Origin: HXMU1420-13 sp024742815 | Lineage (GTDB): Bacteria > Bacteroidota > Rhodothermia > Balneolales > Balneolaceae | DNA: 64,000 bases | Assembly (NCBI GenBank): GCA_024742815.1 | Contig: JANSXX010000005.1 | Location: 175,912 to 239,911 of the forward strand | Direction of reading: 5' to 3' | Shown here: piece by piece, positions 27,501 through 35,227 of the stretch | Position numbering within the stretch: the first letter of the stretch is position 1 | How the letters are laid out: every line of letters starts with the position of its first letter | The notes under the pieces: model-generated | Databases searched by the model: none | What the model saw: the letters and a program-made list of their open reading frames with translations, nothing else | What the model was told of the DNA's origin: nothing | Program-made: the position numbers and the translations under genes

Positions 27501-27832
27501 ATAAAGTTTCGGCATATATAGAGTTTGAAGAGACTTCCGGGTCTGATTTTTCGGTTCTAAATAAATCAGAAACCTATAATTGGCCCAATCCGGCGAATGA
27601 AGAAACCAACATCCGTTTTGAGATAGCCTCTGCCGGCACCGTTGATATTACCATCATCGATTATTCTGGTCGTGTAGTTTTTGAACGAACGGTTCAAGCT
27701 TTTGGTGGGGCCCCGGAAGAAATTACCATAACCACAAGTGCGTGGGCAAGTGGAGCCTATTTCGGACGCATTGAAGCCAATGTGAACGGAAAAAAAGAAT
27801 CAAAAACCATTAAAATCGGAGTGGTGCATTAA
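24596..27832 (+). CDS. secreted M6-peptidase-like protein with erased zinc site and T9SS type A sorting domain
   Basis: A 1078-residue protein with signal peptide (to about SHSQ). Residues about 50-380 resemble the M6 metalloprotease fold: LPDLFNTENG and RFGLMDGAGFF match the region after the zinc helix and the Met-turn. However the expected HExGH motif before LGLPDLF reads A275-S-I-G-S279, so both zinc His and the catalytic Glu are missing. The C-terminal 85 residues (ETYNWPNPANEETNIRFEI, IIDYSGRVVFE, WASGAYFGRI) are a type A T9SS sorting domain. It should be surface-delivered by the adjacent PorU/PorV system. Predicted pseudoprotease; binding or structural role inferred. Confidence 0.82.
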   Translation: MRLFPPLKSMFVIGMLFLFLSPSSHSQKIQLKRSHPISLNQEVRRSTPAIGSLNVVAVMVEFQPDTNRLTSGTGIFGENGFDGLPYLTREEKTYIDPLPHNQTYFENHLEFAKNYFLKSSDQQLTIDYQVLPQVYQLDKMMEEYAPIGETFTLEKIAQLMRDVWTKVDEQGGFDASGLDPENTAFVIFHAGIGRDVELLGTSLDITPFDLPSITLDEENLGELLGDPTFDGFSINNGSFRVNNSMLIPRTQSRRGTDISDNEIVFPLSINGLLCASIGSYLGLPDLFNTENGQPAIGRFGLMDGAGFFAYNGLLPPEPSAWEKIFLGWETPFEVSVGETDAIELPAASLNLPNSIAKISLSSTEYFLIENRHRDPELLGETDAEVVISTYSNFEIRERAYSNFDEDFIFQAAGFDTLLIPGTIVDVSNFDWSLPGGLDVGEDGDEGTEDDRHLNGGILIWHIDEGVLAQQLARDRVNANENRRGVDLEEGDGAQDIGKSVGLLDNSPTFGYAFDFWWAGNDFRVITPTSEIDLNPDNIFGPESYPNNNSNSGARSGFELYDFSDNLPVASFRVREVNSLDQNIESILSINGIDYYTFNPSFWYWDLYPLTLEIFKNEKLIIPSFNFTYILDLSNKTTIDTLFIANTTRPIVDDEAIYLPFFTTYVDPLASSVIPFSLLRILKYTLAGDNSLTFEWTTNSIPLRKGQDGVSFTDFKFLSSNDNGSTIELDFIDYSIDPINGDSISSPSDYEFRSEIINNKFVGINGNSIEFVGENIPDYLADYEYRLFAGTIESNLRNYYYLFEDGRFSLVDPSKSEPIIQIFDEAKAEWPAIVDEGHIYRINRFDNQIEGYNFNGALLANTPILAPDSIQFIGTPIITDITGDNRQDILVVGQDEYSVNIFAYETDGNPIEGFPLYVGGAVGKDVQPIHPVMYNDVLYAVSHTGDLRAWRFLNHTTTQWPGRYGENPYNKVSAYIEFEETSGSDFSVLNKSETYNWPNPANEETNIRFEIASAGTVDITIIDYSGRVVFERTVQAFGGAPEEITITTSAWASGAYFGRIEANVNGKKESKTIKIGVVH

Positions 27833-30800
27833 TGAGATCAATCCGCACATACCTCCTGCTTTTGCTGGCTCTTTTTTTTACGATGGGATTGCAGGCACAA
27901 ACCAATCCTGAGTTTTACGATTACAGCTACAACCATCTGCAATGGTACACCATCGAAAGCGAACATTTTATGGTGCATTTTCAGGAAGGGAATTCCAGAT
28001 CGGCGCAGGTTGTATCGAGAATTGCTGAAGAAATATATGATCCGATCACAGAACTGTATCAGCATAAACCGGATTCAAAAGTTAATATCGTACTAAAGGA
28101 TCGGGAAGATTATAGTAACGGTGCCGCTTACTTTTTCGATAACAAAATTGATATTTGGGTTCCCTCGCTTGATACACCATTACGTGGCACGCATAATTGG
28201 ATGCGAAACGTAATCACACACGAGTTTGTGCATATCGTACAAATTCAGGCGGCGATGAAGCGCGAGCGTAAAGTTCCTGTACTGTATCTTCAGTGGCTTT
28301 CGTACGAAAAAGTTCGTCGACCTGATGTACTGTATGGTTTCCCAAATGGCATTATTTCCATGCCTTTTGCATCGATTAATGTCCCCGCATGGCTGGCCGA
28401 AGGAACTGCGCAATATCAAACCAAAGATATTAAATATGATCGATGGGATGCCCATCGCGACATGATTCTGCGAACCCGAATAATGTCTGACACTTATTTC
28501 TCACTGAAAGAAATGGGCACTTTCAGCTCTAAAACCAGCATCGAGCGTGAAACGGTTTACAATCAGGGCTTTGCTTTTGTGATTTATCTGGCAGAGCGTT
28601 TTGGGGATGATGTGCTCCGTACAATCTCTGAAAATCTGAGCGAGAAAAACGTGTTTACTGTAGAAGAAGCCATCGAAATGTCTACCGGAATACCTGGTAA
28701 TGAAGTATTTGAGGATTGGATTGCAGAACGGCGAGCTGAATACGAAGCAGAATTTAATGGTGTAATCTTATCCAATTCTGACTATGTGGAACCTAGCGGT
28801 TTTTTCAATTTCTACCCAAAAATAAGTGGGGATGGTTCTCGATTAGCTTATCTATCGAATAAAGGGCGCGATTTCTCCCTCGCTTCTTTGTACATCGTGG
28901 AACAAGGTGATACTTCCAGCATCAATAAAGTGGAAGAAATTGACCCCCACGCACATCATCATGATCATGAACAACATTTATCAGTAAAACCTGCCATTCC
29001 ATTTATTGCTACCTCCTTCTCGTTTTCTCCTGATGGTGATCAAATTGTGTATTCGGTTAACAAGAAAAATCAGTTTGGGGAATCGTACCGCGATTTGTTT
29101 GTGTATGATATTGCATCCAAAGAGAACAAACGATTAACCCATTCTGCGCGATTGCAATCTCCTGCTTGGGGTTCAAATGGAAAAATCGTTGCCATTGAAT
29201 ACGAAGCCGGCACACAAAATTTAGTGGTTTTCCATCCCGATAGTGCTGAACACCGAACTAAACTCACCGATTATCAAGATGCAGAAACCATTTACACACC
29301 GGTTTGGCATCCAAATGGCCGCGAAATTTATTTCTCCTATGCCGATTTAGGTCAGCGAAGTATTCGAAAAATAAATCTCGATACTAAGCGAATTACCCCC
29401 GTTTTGGATGATGTATACACCGATTATCGAGATCCGTTTATTTCTGAGGACGGAATGCAAATGTATTACTCAGCCAGTCATAACGGCCGATTTAATATCT
29501 ACCGAAGAAATCTAATCAACCAAGAGAACAAGCAGTTAACTAATGTTCTTGGTGGTGCTTTTATGCCTTTTGCATTTGGCGACACGCTTTACTTCTCTGA
29601 ATATGAGAAAGACGGTTACAAAATAAAGAAACGTGCTCTGGTTGAGTCTCAACTCCCTGCATTTTTTCCACCTAAGCGAATTGGTGGCCGAATTGGAGAT
29701 ACGGAAATCACTCTAAATGATTTTAACGACAAAGACATCGATGCCTTTGGTGAAACTGCTGAAGCCATTGCCGATACCGGAACTTATACTTTCGATCTGG
29801 AGACGTTAAACGCCTCAAACGAACGCCAATACCGGGAATATGAAGATACTTTCCTCGATTACTCGTTCTTTCCGGTGCTCCGATTCGATAATTACACGAA
29901 GTTGAATGGTTCGAACGGCGCACTTTTACGGCAAGGTGAATTTGGTAAATTAGGCGAGAATCTACTAAGGGATATGAAACCGGGTGTTTATTTCGCAAAC
30001 CGCGATGCCATCGACAAACTTTCTCTGTTTGGTGGGGTGATGCTTGGGTTAACCTCATCGCCAGCTGATGGAATTGCGGATTTTTTCTCCCCAAGCCGAA
30101 TTTTCTCTCTTGATCGCGATATATTTTTCCAGGCAGAATATCGTGGACTTCCATTTATCAAAAAAAGCTGGTCGCCTACGGTTTCGTTCGAAGTATTTAA
30201 CCTGCATCGAAATGTAGATGATGGACTTTCAATCGAAGAATTTCCATGTACTTCCTGCCTTCCCGATACCACCAATGTGGATATTGGCTATGAAGTTTGG
30301 GAAGCTAATTTATTTCTACGTTCGAAATTAAGTAGACGTAGTTTGCTTGAGTTGGGAATTGGCTATTCTCCCTATCAAGTACAAACGGATAACTTTTTCT
30401 CGAGAGAATTACAGGCGTTTATCAGTGGATCTTCTTCTGAATATTTTAAAGCCACAACACTCTCTGCCGCTTATACTTTCAATTATTACACCTATACCGT
30501 GGATGCTGATATCGCCCCAATTGGGTTAAAAGGATATATGCGGTATCAATATCAACCTTCGAAATTGCTGGAAGAATATCAGATCAAAGATGGAGCGCTG
30601 GTGCCTATTTTTAAAACCTCGCGAAATCACAGTACCGAACTGCATGTTCGTTATGGATTCAAAACCTTTGGCGATCAGGCGTTTCAGGCTCGGGTTCGTG
30701 GATTTACTTACTTCAATGATCCGAAAGACACCTTTTACACCGACTATGTGGGCGGATTTTTAGGAATGCGTAGTTATCCGTTTTTTGCCATCGCCGGAAA

Positions 30801-31194
30801 TACCACTGCGTTTACAAGTTTGAGCTGGTTTATGCCTGTATTCAAAAACATCAACACACAAGTTGGTCCATACATGTTCGATAAAATGTATGCCCGCTTC
30901 TTTTTTGAAACCGGAAATGGTTGGTTCTTGGGTAACAGTGCAGGATCTGATACCGCTGATCGACTTAGCACAGGAAACAATCTTAAAAGTGGAATTGGAG
31001 CCGAGCTTCGATTGGCTTCCAGTGGCTACTATTTATTCCCGCTCAAATTTTTCATGAGTGCGAGTTATGGATTCAATGAGTTTAACGTTACCCTACCGGA
31101 TGCCTTCCAAACCGGAACTCAAAGTAATCGCGTTAAATATGGTGGTGAAATTCTCTTCCATTTTGGATTAACTTTTGACTTTGAACTGCTATGA
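27832..31194 (+). CDS. HExxH metallopeptidase with TolB-like propeller and C-terminal beta-barrel
   Basis: A 1120-residue exported protein (signal peptide to about LQAQ). Residues 30-320 carry a gluzincin peptidase with H130-E-F-V-H134 and downstream E190 in AEGTAQY. Residues about 330-600 are WD40/TolB-type repeats (ISGDGSRLAYLSNKG, FSPDGDQIVYSVNKK). The C-terminal 400 residues look like outer-membrane beta strands ending in aromatic residues (HFGLTFDFELL). A histidine cluster (residues about 373-382) interrupts the propeller. Its ATG overlaps the upstream TAA, so it is coupled to the M6-like gene. Likely an outer-membrane or surface protease. Confidence 0.82.
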   Translation: MRSIRTYLLLLLALFFTMGLQAQTNPEFYDYSYNHLQWYTIESEHFMVHFQEGNSRSAQVVSRIAEEIYDPITELYQHKPDSKVNIVLKDREDYSNGAAYFFDNKIDIWVPSLDTPLRGTHNWMRNVITHEFVHIVQIQAAMKRERKVPVLYLQWLSYEKVRRPDVLYGFPNGIISMPFASINVPAWLAEGTAQYQTKDIKYDRWDAHRDMILRTRIMSDTYFSLKEMGTFSSKTSIERETVYNQGFAFVIYLAERFGDDVLRTISENLSEKNVFTVEEAIEMSTGIPGNEVFEDWIAERRAEYEAEFNGVILSNSDYVEPSGFFNFYPKISGDGSRLAYLSNKGRDFSLASLYIVEQGDTSSINKVEEIDPHAHHHDHEQHLSVKPAIPFIATSFSFSPDGDQIVYSVNKKNQFGESYRDLFVYDIASKENKRLTHSARLQSPAWGSNGKIVAIEYEAGTQNLVVFHPDSAEHRTKLTDYQDAETIYTPVWHPNGREIYFSYADLGQRSIRKINLDTKRITPVLDDVYTDYRDPFISEDGMQMYYSASHNGRFNIYRRNLINQENKQLTNVLGGAFMPFAFGDTLYFSEYEKDGYKIKKRALVESQLPAFFPPKRIGGRIGDTEITLNDFNDKDIDAFGETAEAIADTGTYTFDLETLNASNERQYREYEDTFLDYSFFPVLRFDNYTKLNGSNGALLRQGEFGKLGENLLRDMKPGVYFANRDAIDKLSLFGGVMLGLTSSPADGIADFFSPSRIFSLDRDIFFQAEYRGLPFIKKSWSPTVSFEVFNLHRNVDDGLSIEEFPCTSCLPDTTNVDIGYEVWEANLFLRSKLSRRSLLELGIGYSPYQVQTDNFFSRELQAFISGSSSEYFKATTLSAAYTFNYYTYTVDADIAPIGLKGYMRYQYQPSKLLEEYQIKDGALVPIFKTSRNHSTELHVRYGFKTFGDQAFQARVRGFTYFNDPKDTFYTDYVGGFLGMRSYPFFAIAGNTTAFTSLSWFMPVFKNINTQVGPYMFDKMYARFFFETGNGWFLGNSAGSDTADRLSTGNNLKSGIGAELRLASSGYYLFPLKFFMSASYGFNEFNVTLPDAFQTGTQSNRVKYGGEILFHFGLTFDFELL

Positions 31195-32189
31195 GATTTT
31201 TGCTAACTCTTATTCTTTTGATGGCTTTTTGCACCATCGCCCAAGCTCAGCCGGTTAAATCAGCTTTTCAGAATTCATTATTCGTTGAGGAGCAATTAAC
31301 ATCAGCGAACCTGGAGTTGCCACTATTTTTTGTCCCAAATCAGGTTCTGCAAAGTTCAAACAATGCTAGTGTGTTTTCCTTTGCTCAAACCAAACCCGGT
31401 GTGGCTATGTTATCCTCTGCTATTCTACCGGGCTCTGGTCAGGCAATGAATGGTAAATGGGGACGGGCGGCTGTGTACTTCCTCGCCGAAGCCTTAAGCG
31501 TTGCTTATTATTTTGAGCGCAATGCGACAGCCAAAAGAAATGAAGAAGCCTACGAACGGTATGCAAATCAAAATTGGAGTGTACTGGCTTATGCACAATG
31601 GCTGGTTGATTATTCCGCAGCAAACGGGCTCGAAAACGGATATCAACAATTAGAAGCTCAACTCGCTCAACTAAATCCAGCTGATCAAAATCCGGATTAC
31701 TCCAACACAACCAACGACTGGAGGAAAGTAAATCTTACAACTCTACGAACCGTGGAAGTTCAGACGCGATTCGTGCATAACAGTCCACAACGTTGTGCGA
31801 CCATTGCCGCGAATATTTGCAGTGAATTCTCTCACGTGGTTCAGGATTATGGTTCCCAGCAATACTACGAATTGATGAGTAAATATTATCAATTCAGCTC
31901 TGGTTGGCAGGATTTTCACACTCAGCGAATAGCGGAAGGTGATGCACACCAATATCAGTATACATGGGATCCAAATATGATTACAGCCGACTTTGTGGAA
32001 GGGAGAAACCGTGCTGAGGAGTTCAATAATAATTACCGCCAGGCAGGGAACATCCTCAAGTTTTTATTGGTAAATCATGTGGTATCAGCCTTCGATGCAT
32101 TCTTCACTGTGAAGCTAAAAAACAGCCGCATCGAAACCCAGGCAACCATGCTGGGTGAAGAATCCGTATCGTTGATCTGGCACTTTTAA
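31191..32189 (+). CDS. DUF5683-like exported protein
   Basis: A 332-residue protein with signal peptide (to about AQAQ). The segment AMLSSAILPGSGQAMNGKWGRAAVYFLAEA is the DUF5683 hallmark, a small hydrophobic domain common in Bacteroidota envelope proteins; the C-terminal hydrophobic segment ILKFLLVNHVVSAFDAFF fits too. The start overlaps the upstream gene by 4 bases (ATGA). Function is unknown; the operon suggests a role in surface assembly. Confidence 0.75.
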   Translation: MRFLLTLILLMAFCTIAQAQPVKSAFQNSLFVEEQLTSANLELPLFFVPNQVLQSSNNASVFSFAQTKPGVAMLSSAILPGSGQAMNGKWGRAAVYFLAEALSVAYYFERNATAKRNEEAYERYANQNWSVLAYAQWLVDYSAANGLENGYQQLEAQLAQLNPADQNPDYSNTTNDWRKVNLTTLRTVEVQTRFVHNSPQRCATIAANICSEFSHVVQDYGSQQYYELMSKYYQFSSGWQDFHTQRIAEGDAHQYQYTWDPNMITADFVEGRNRAEEFNNNYRQAGNILKFLLVNHVVSAFDAFFTVKLKNSRIETQATMLGEESVSLIWHF

Positions 32190-32218
32190 TAGCAACGATC
32201 TTCTCGTATTTTTACCCC

Positions 32219-33040
32219 ATGCTGAAAGCACTTCTGACCAACAAATATTTATACATCATAATATTCTCTTTTATCGCCATTGGCTCAATAACTTTGCTTG
32301 CCATCGATAAAGTGATTATGCCGGAATACACCAAGTATAACGAAGGGGTAACTGTGCCCGACGTAACCCGCGTTTCTCTGGAAGAAGCCGAAGAGATGTT
32401 AACGAGTATTGGCCTTCGATTTGAGGTTGCTGATCGGCGTGCTAATTCTGCATTTCCAGCGAATTATGTGATCGATCAAACGCCGTCTGCATCCATTTTA
32501 GTAAAGCCAAATCGAAAAGTGTATCTCACGGTTAATGCTGCAGTACGACCAACGGTTGAAGTACCAAATGTCGTAAACCTTTCATTACGAAATGCTCAAG
32601 TTCAATTACAAAATTATGGGCTAGGCGTTGGTTCTATCAGCTACGAATCGTCTCGGTTTAAAAATGTGGTACTTCGCCAGAGTGTAAATCAGGGAAATAT
32701 TGTAGATCGTGGAACAACAATCGATCTGGTTGTGAGTGACGGACTTGGAGATAAAATCGTAGAAATACCCGAAATCGTTGGCTTACGATTACCTGATGCG
32801 CAGTTGAAAATCAGAGAAGCCGGTTTACGAGTTGGTGAAATCCGTTTTCAACCTGTAAAAGAAATAGCGCCGAATGTTGTTCTTGATTACACCCCAAAAG
32901 TAAGCACATTGGTAGAAGGCGAAACGCTCACGTTGGTTATCTCAGAGCGATTCGACGTAACCGAAGAGATTGATGGCGGAGTAATCATCACTGATTCTAC
33001 AGGAAATAACAACCAAACTCCCGACAAACAACCTGAATAA
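32219..33040 (+). CDS. membrane-anchored PASTA domain protein
   Basis: A 273-residue protein with a short cytoplasmic N-terminus, one transmembrane helix (residues about 11-30) and three PASTA repeats (starting VPDVTRVSLEEAEEML, VPNVVNLSLRNAQVQL, IPEIVGLRLPDAQLKI). PASTA domains bind peptidoglycan fragments or muropeptides in Ser/Thr kinases and penicillin-binding proteins. There is no kinase or transpeptidase domain, so it is a stand-alone PASTA protein. rpe starts 5 bases after it. Confidence 0.88.
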   Translation: MLKALLTNKYLYIIIFSFIAIGSITLLAIDKVIMPEYTKYNEGVTVPDVTRVSLEEAEEMLTSIGLRFEVADRRANSAFPANYVIDQTPSASILVKPNRKVYLTVNAAVRPTVEVPNVVNLSLRNAQVQLQNYGLGVGSISYESSRFKNVVLRQSVNQGNIVDRGTTIDLVVSDGLGDKIVEIPEIVGLRLPDAQLKIREAGLRVGEIRFQPVKEIAPNVVLDYTPKVSTLVEGETLTLVISERFDVTEEIDGGVIITDSTGNNNQTPDKQPE

Positions 33041-33044
33041 ATTC

Positions 33045-33710
33045 ATGAATTTTAATCTGCCAATTTTGGCTCCTTCCATCCTTGCAGCAAACTTCCTTAC
33101 GCTGCAATCTGATATTGAACAAGCAATTAAAGGGGGCACACAATGGATCCATTGCGATATTATGGATGGGCATTTTGTGCCGAATATCAGTTATGGTCCG
33201 GGAATTGTAAAACAGGTATCTAAAATATCTGATAGTGCATTTATTGATGTGCACCTAATGATCGAAAATCCAGATTTTTATGTTGATGAGTTTATAGATG
33301 CAGGAGCCGATCTGATTTCAGTTCACTACGAAGCTTGTCCACACTTACACCGCTCGCTACAAAAGATTAAAAGCCATGGCATAATGAGTGGTGTAGCTGT
33401 TAATCCGGCAACTTCTTTGTACAATATCGAGCCGATACTGGCTGATGTGGATATGGTTGTTTTAATGAGTGTAAATCCCGGTTTTGGCGGACAAAGTTTT
33501 ATTGAACAAACCTATCAACGATTGCAGGAATTGGTTGATTTACGTGAAACCGGCGAACACGGATTTCTTATTCAAGTTGATGGTGGTGTGAATCTTAAAA
33601 ATATTGCTGCTATAAAAGAAGCAGGAGCGGATGTTTTAGTGGCAGGAAGCAGTGTATTTAAAGCACATGACATCACTGCCCGAGTACAAGAGTTATCTGC
33701 ATTGATTTAA
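33045..33710 (+). CDS. rpe: ribulose-phosphate 3-epimerase
   Basis: A 221-residue TIM barrel. Motifs: LAPSILAANFLTL, WIHCDIMDGHFVPNISYGP with metal-binding His and Asp, DVHLMIENP, VLMSVNPGFGGQSF, QVDGGVN and VAGSSVF. All active-site residues are present. It interconverts ribulose 5-phosphate and xylulose 5-phosphate in the pentose phosphate pathway. Only 5 bases follow the PASTA gene, so co-transcription is likely. Confidence 0.95.
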   Translation: MNFNLPILAPSILAANFLTLQSDIEQAIKGGTQWIHCDIMDGHFVPNISYGPGIVKQVSKISDSAFIDVHLMIENPDFYVDEFIDAGADLISVHYEACPHLHRSLQKIKSHGIMSGVAVNPATSLYNIEPILADVDMVVLMSVNPGFGGQSFIEQTYQRLQELVDLRETGEHGFLIQVDGGVNLKNIAAIKEAGADVLVAGSSVFKAHDITARVQELSALI

Positions 33711-33733
33711 AAAAACAAACTAAGGTTTAAATA

Positions 33734-34762
33734 ATTATCGAAATCGAAGACGCAAGAACTTTACTAGAACAAAAAATTGAGATCACTAGCGTAGACCCCA
33801 TCACTTTATTTGGGCTACAAGATCAACAGCTACGGGTATTAGATGATGCTTTTCCCGAAACCAACATCAACATACGTGGAGAACGTGTAAAACTCACCGG
33901 ACCTTCTCAGGAAGTTGCTATTCTGAAAGAAGTAATTACCGGGATGATCGAAATTGTCTCTCGTAAGAATAAAATCACCAAAGACGATGTAAACACGCTC
34001 ATCACTCTGAAATCCGGGCAGATGTCGCGCACGGTAGAACCTATCGATATTGGTGATGGCGAACTGATTCTTTACACGCACAAAGGACAAGCAGTTCTTG
34101 CGAAAACTCCCGGGCAAAAACAGATTTACAAATCATCAGCCAAACATGATATCGTATTTGCCATCGGTCCGGCAGGAACGGGAAAAACGTATACATCCGT
34201 AGCATTGGCAGTAAAAGCATTGAAAGAACGTCGTGTAGAGAAAATTATCCTTGCCCGACCTGCGGTTGAAGCCGGTGAAAACCTCGGGTTTCTTCCGGGA
34301 GATTTAAAAGAAAAAATCGATCCATATTTGCGTCCTTTGTATGATGCACTGGAAGACATGATCGATCAGGATAAATTGAACCTGCATCTTCAAAAGAATG
34401 TGATTGAGATTGCACCGTTGGCGTACATGCGCGGGCGTACATTGAATAACGCATTTGTGATTTTGGATGAAGCGCAAAACGCTACGAACACTCAAATGAA
34501 GATGTTTTTGACTCGTATTGGGTTTAATAGTCGCGCGATTATTACCGGTGATGTAACTCAAACCGATTTACCGAGAAAGCATCAATCAGGATTAATCTCC
34601 ATCCAGCAAATATTGAAAGATGTGGAAGGCATCGACTTTGTATATCTCGATGAAAAAGATGTAGTGCGACATCGATTGGTGAAAGACATCATTAATGCCT
34701 ATGAAGTGCATGATGCGAAGAGGGAGGAGTTGAAGGGGAAGAGTGACAAAGATTCAAAGTGA
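33734..34762 (+). CDS. phoH: PhoH-family ATPase with apparent ATT start
   Basis: PhoH-like protein: Walker A GPAGTGKT (from residue 145), LARPAVEAGENLGFLPGDLKEKIDPY, Walker B VILDEAQN (Asp245), and ITGDVTQTDLP. The N-terminal domain (LFGLQDQQLRVLDDAFPETNINIRGERVKLTG) lies upstream of the first ATG at 33944, so translation must begin earlier. The frame opens at 33731 and contains no ATG, GTG or TTG there; ATT 33734, 8 bases after AAGG (33722-33725), gives M-I-E-I-E-D-A-R. ATA 33731 or ATC 33737 are alternatives. The stop codon and last residues lie in a direct repeat. Role: ATPase linked to RNA metabolism. Confidence 0.85.
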   Translation: MIEIEDARTLLEQKIEITSVDPITLFGLQDQQLRVLDDAFPETNINIRGERVKLTGPSQEVAILKEVITGMIEIVSRKNKITKDDVNTLITLKSGQMSRTVEPIDIGDGELILYTHKGQAVLAKTPGQKQIYKSSAKHDIVFAIGPAGTGKTYTSVALAVKALKERRVEKIILARPAVEAGENLGFLPGDLKEKIDPYLRPLYDALEDMIDQDKLNLHLQKNVIEIAPLAYMRGRTLNNAFVILDEAQNATNTQMKMFLTRIGFNSRAIITGDVTQTDLPRKHQSGLISIQQILKDVEGIDFVYLDEKDVVRHRLVKDIINAYEVHDAKREELKGKSDKDSK

Positions 34763-34794
34763 TAGTGTTACAAAGTGACAAAGATTCAAAGTGA
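34742..34794. repeat. 21-bp direct repeat, two copies, left flank of the four-helix-bundle gene
   Basis: Identical 21-bp copies at 34742-34762 and 34774-34794 start AGTGACAAAG and end TTCAAAGTGA, with a period of 32. The first copy encodes the last residues and stop codon of phoH; the second ends 6 bases before the next ATG. Confidence 0.85.
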
Positions 34795-34800
34795 CATAGA

Positions 34801-35157
34801 ATGGGAAGCGTAAAAACACACCGAGATTTACAAATATGGCAGAAATCGATGGATTTCGTATCTATGATATATTCTGCAACTAATAACTTCCCTGATTCTG
34901 AAAAATTTGGCCTTACCTCTCAAGCCCGAAGAGCGGCTGTCTCAGTTCCAGCAAATATAGCTGAAGGTTATGGAAGACGATCTAATGGAGATTTTAAACG
35001 GTTTTTAAATATTGCAATGGGCTCATTATTTGAATTACAAACTGAAATTGAACTATCAACGAGACTTGGGTTTTTGGATGAATCGACCTTTAATGAGCTT
35101 TATGAATATTCTCGTGAAATTGAACGCATGATGAGCAGCTTCATGCGAACTCTATAA
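34801..35157 (+). CDS. four-helix-bundle protein (S23/IVS-encoded family)
   Basis: A 118-residue protein of the family first found inside 23S rRNA intervening sequences: THRDLQIWQKSMDFV, FPDSEKFGLTSQARRAAVSVPANIAEGYGRRSNGDFKRFLNIAMGSLFELQTEI. It is an all-helical bundle forming pentamers in known structures; cellular function is unclear. Here it is not in an rRNA gene but between phoH and an MBL-fold gene, bounded by different short tandem repeats on each side, which suggests a transposable or inserted cassette. Confidence 0.88.
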   Translation: MGSVKTHRDLQIWQKSMDFVSMIYSATNNFPDSEKFGLTSQARRAAVSVPANIAEGYGRRSNGDFKRFLNIAMGSLFELQTEIELSTRLGFLDESTFNELYEYSREIERMMSSFMRTL

Positions 35158-35227
35158 CTCTGTTTCAATCAACGAAGCTCATTGACCGCAATTGATAACT
35201 CTGTAACTCTGTAACTCTGTAACTCTG
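35156..35227. repeat. AACTCTGT tandem repeats, right flank of the four-helix-bundle gene
   Basis: One 8-bp copy AACTCTGT lies at 35156-35163, overlapping the stop codon of the four-helix gene. Three more full copies and a 7-base partial copy run head to tail from 35197 to 35227. The last copy touches the apparent N-terminus of the next gene. Confidence 0.85.

Noticed and set aside
29723..30275. Two overlapping antisense open frames of 143 and 95 codons inside the HExxH/TolB/barrel gene
   Set aside because: Composition is that of a shadow frame; the plus-strand frame has clear domains throughout.
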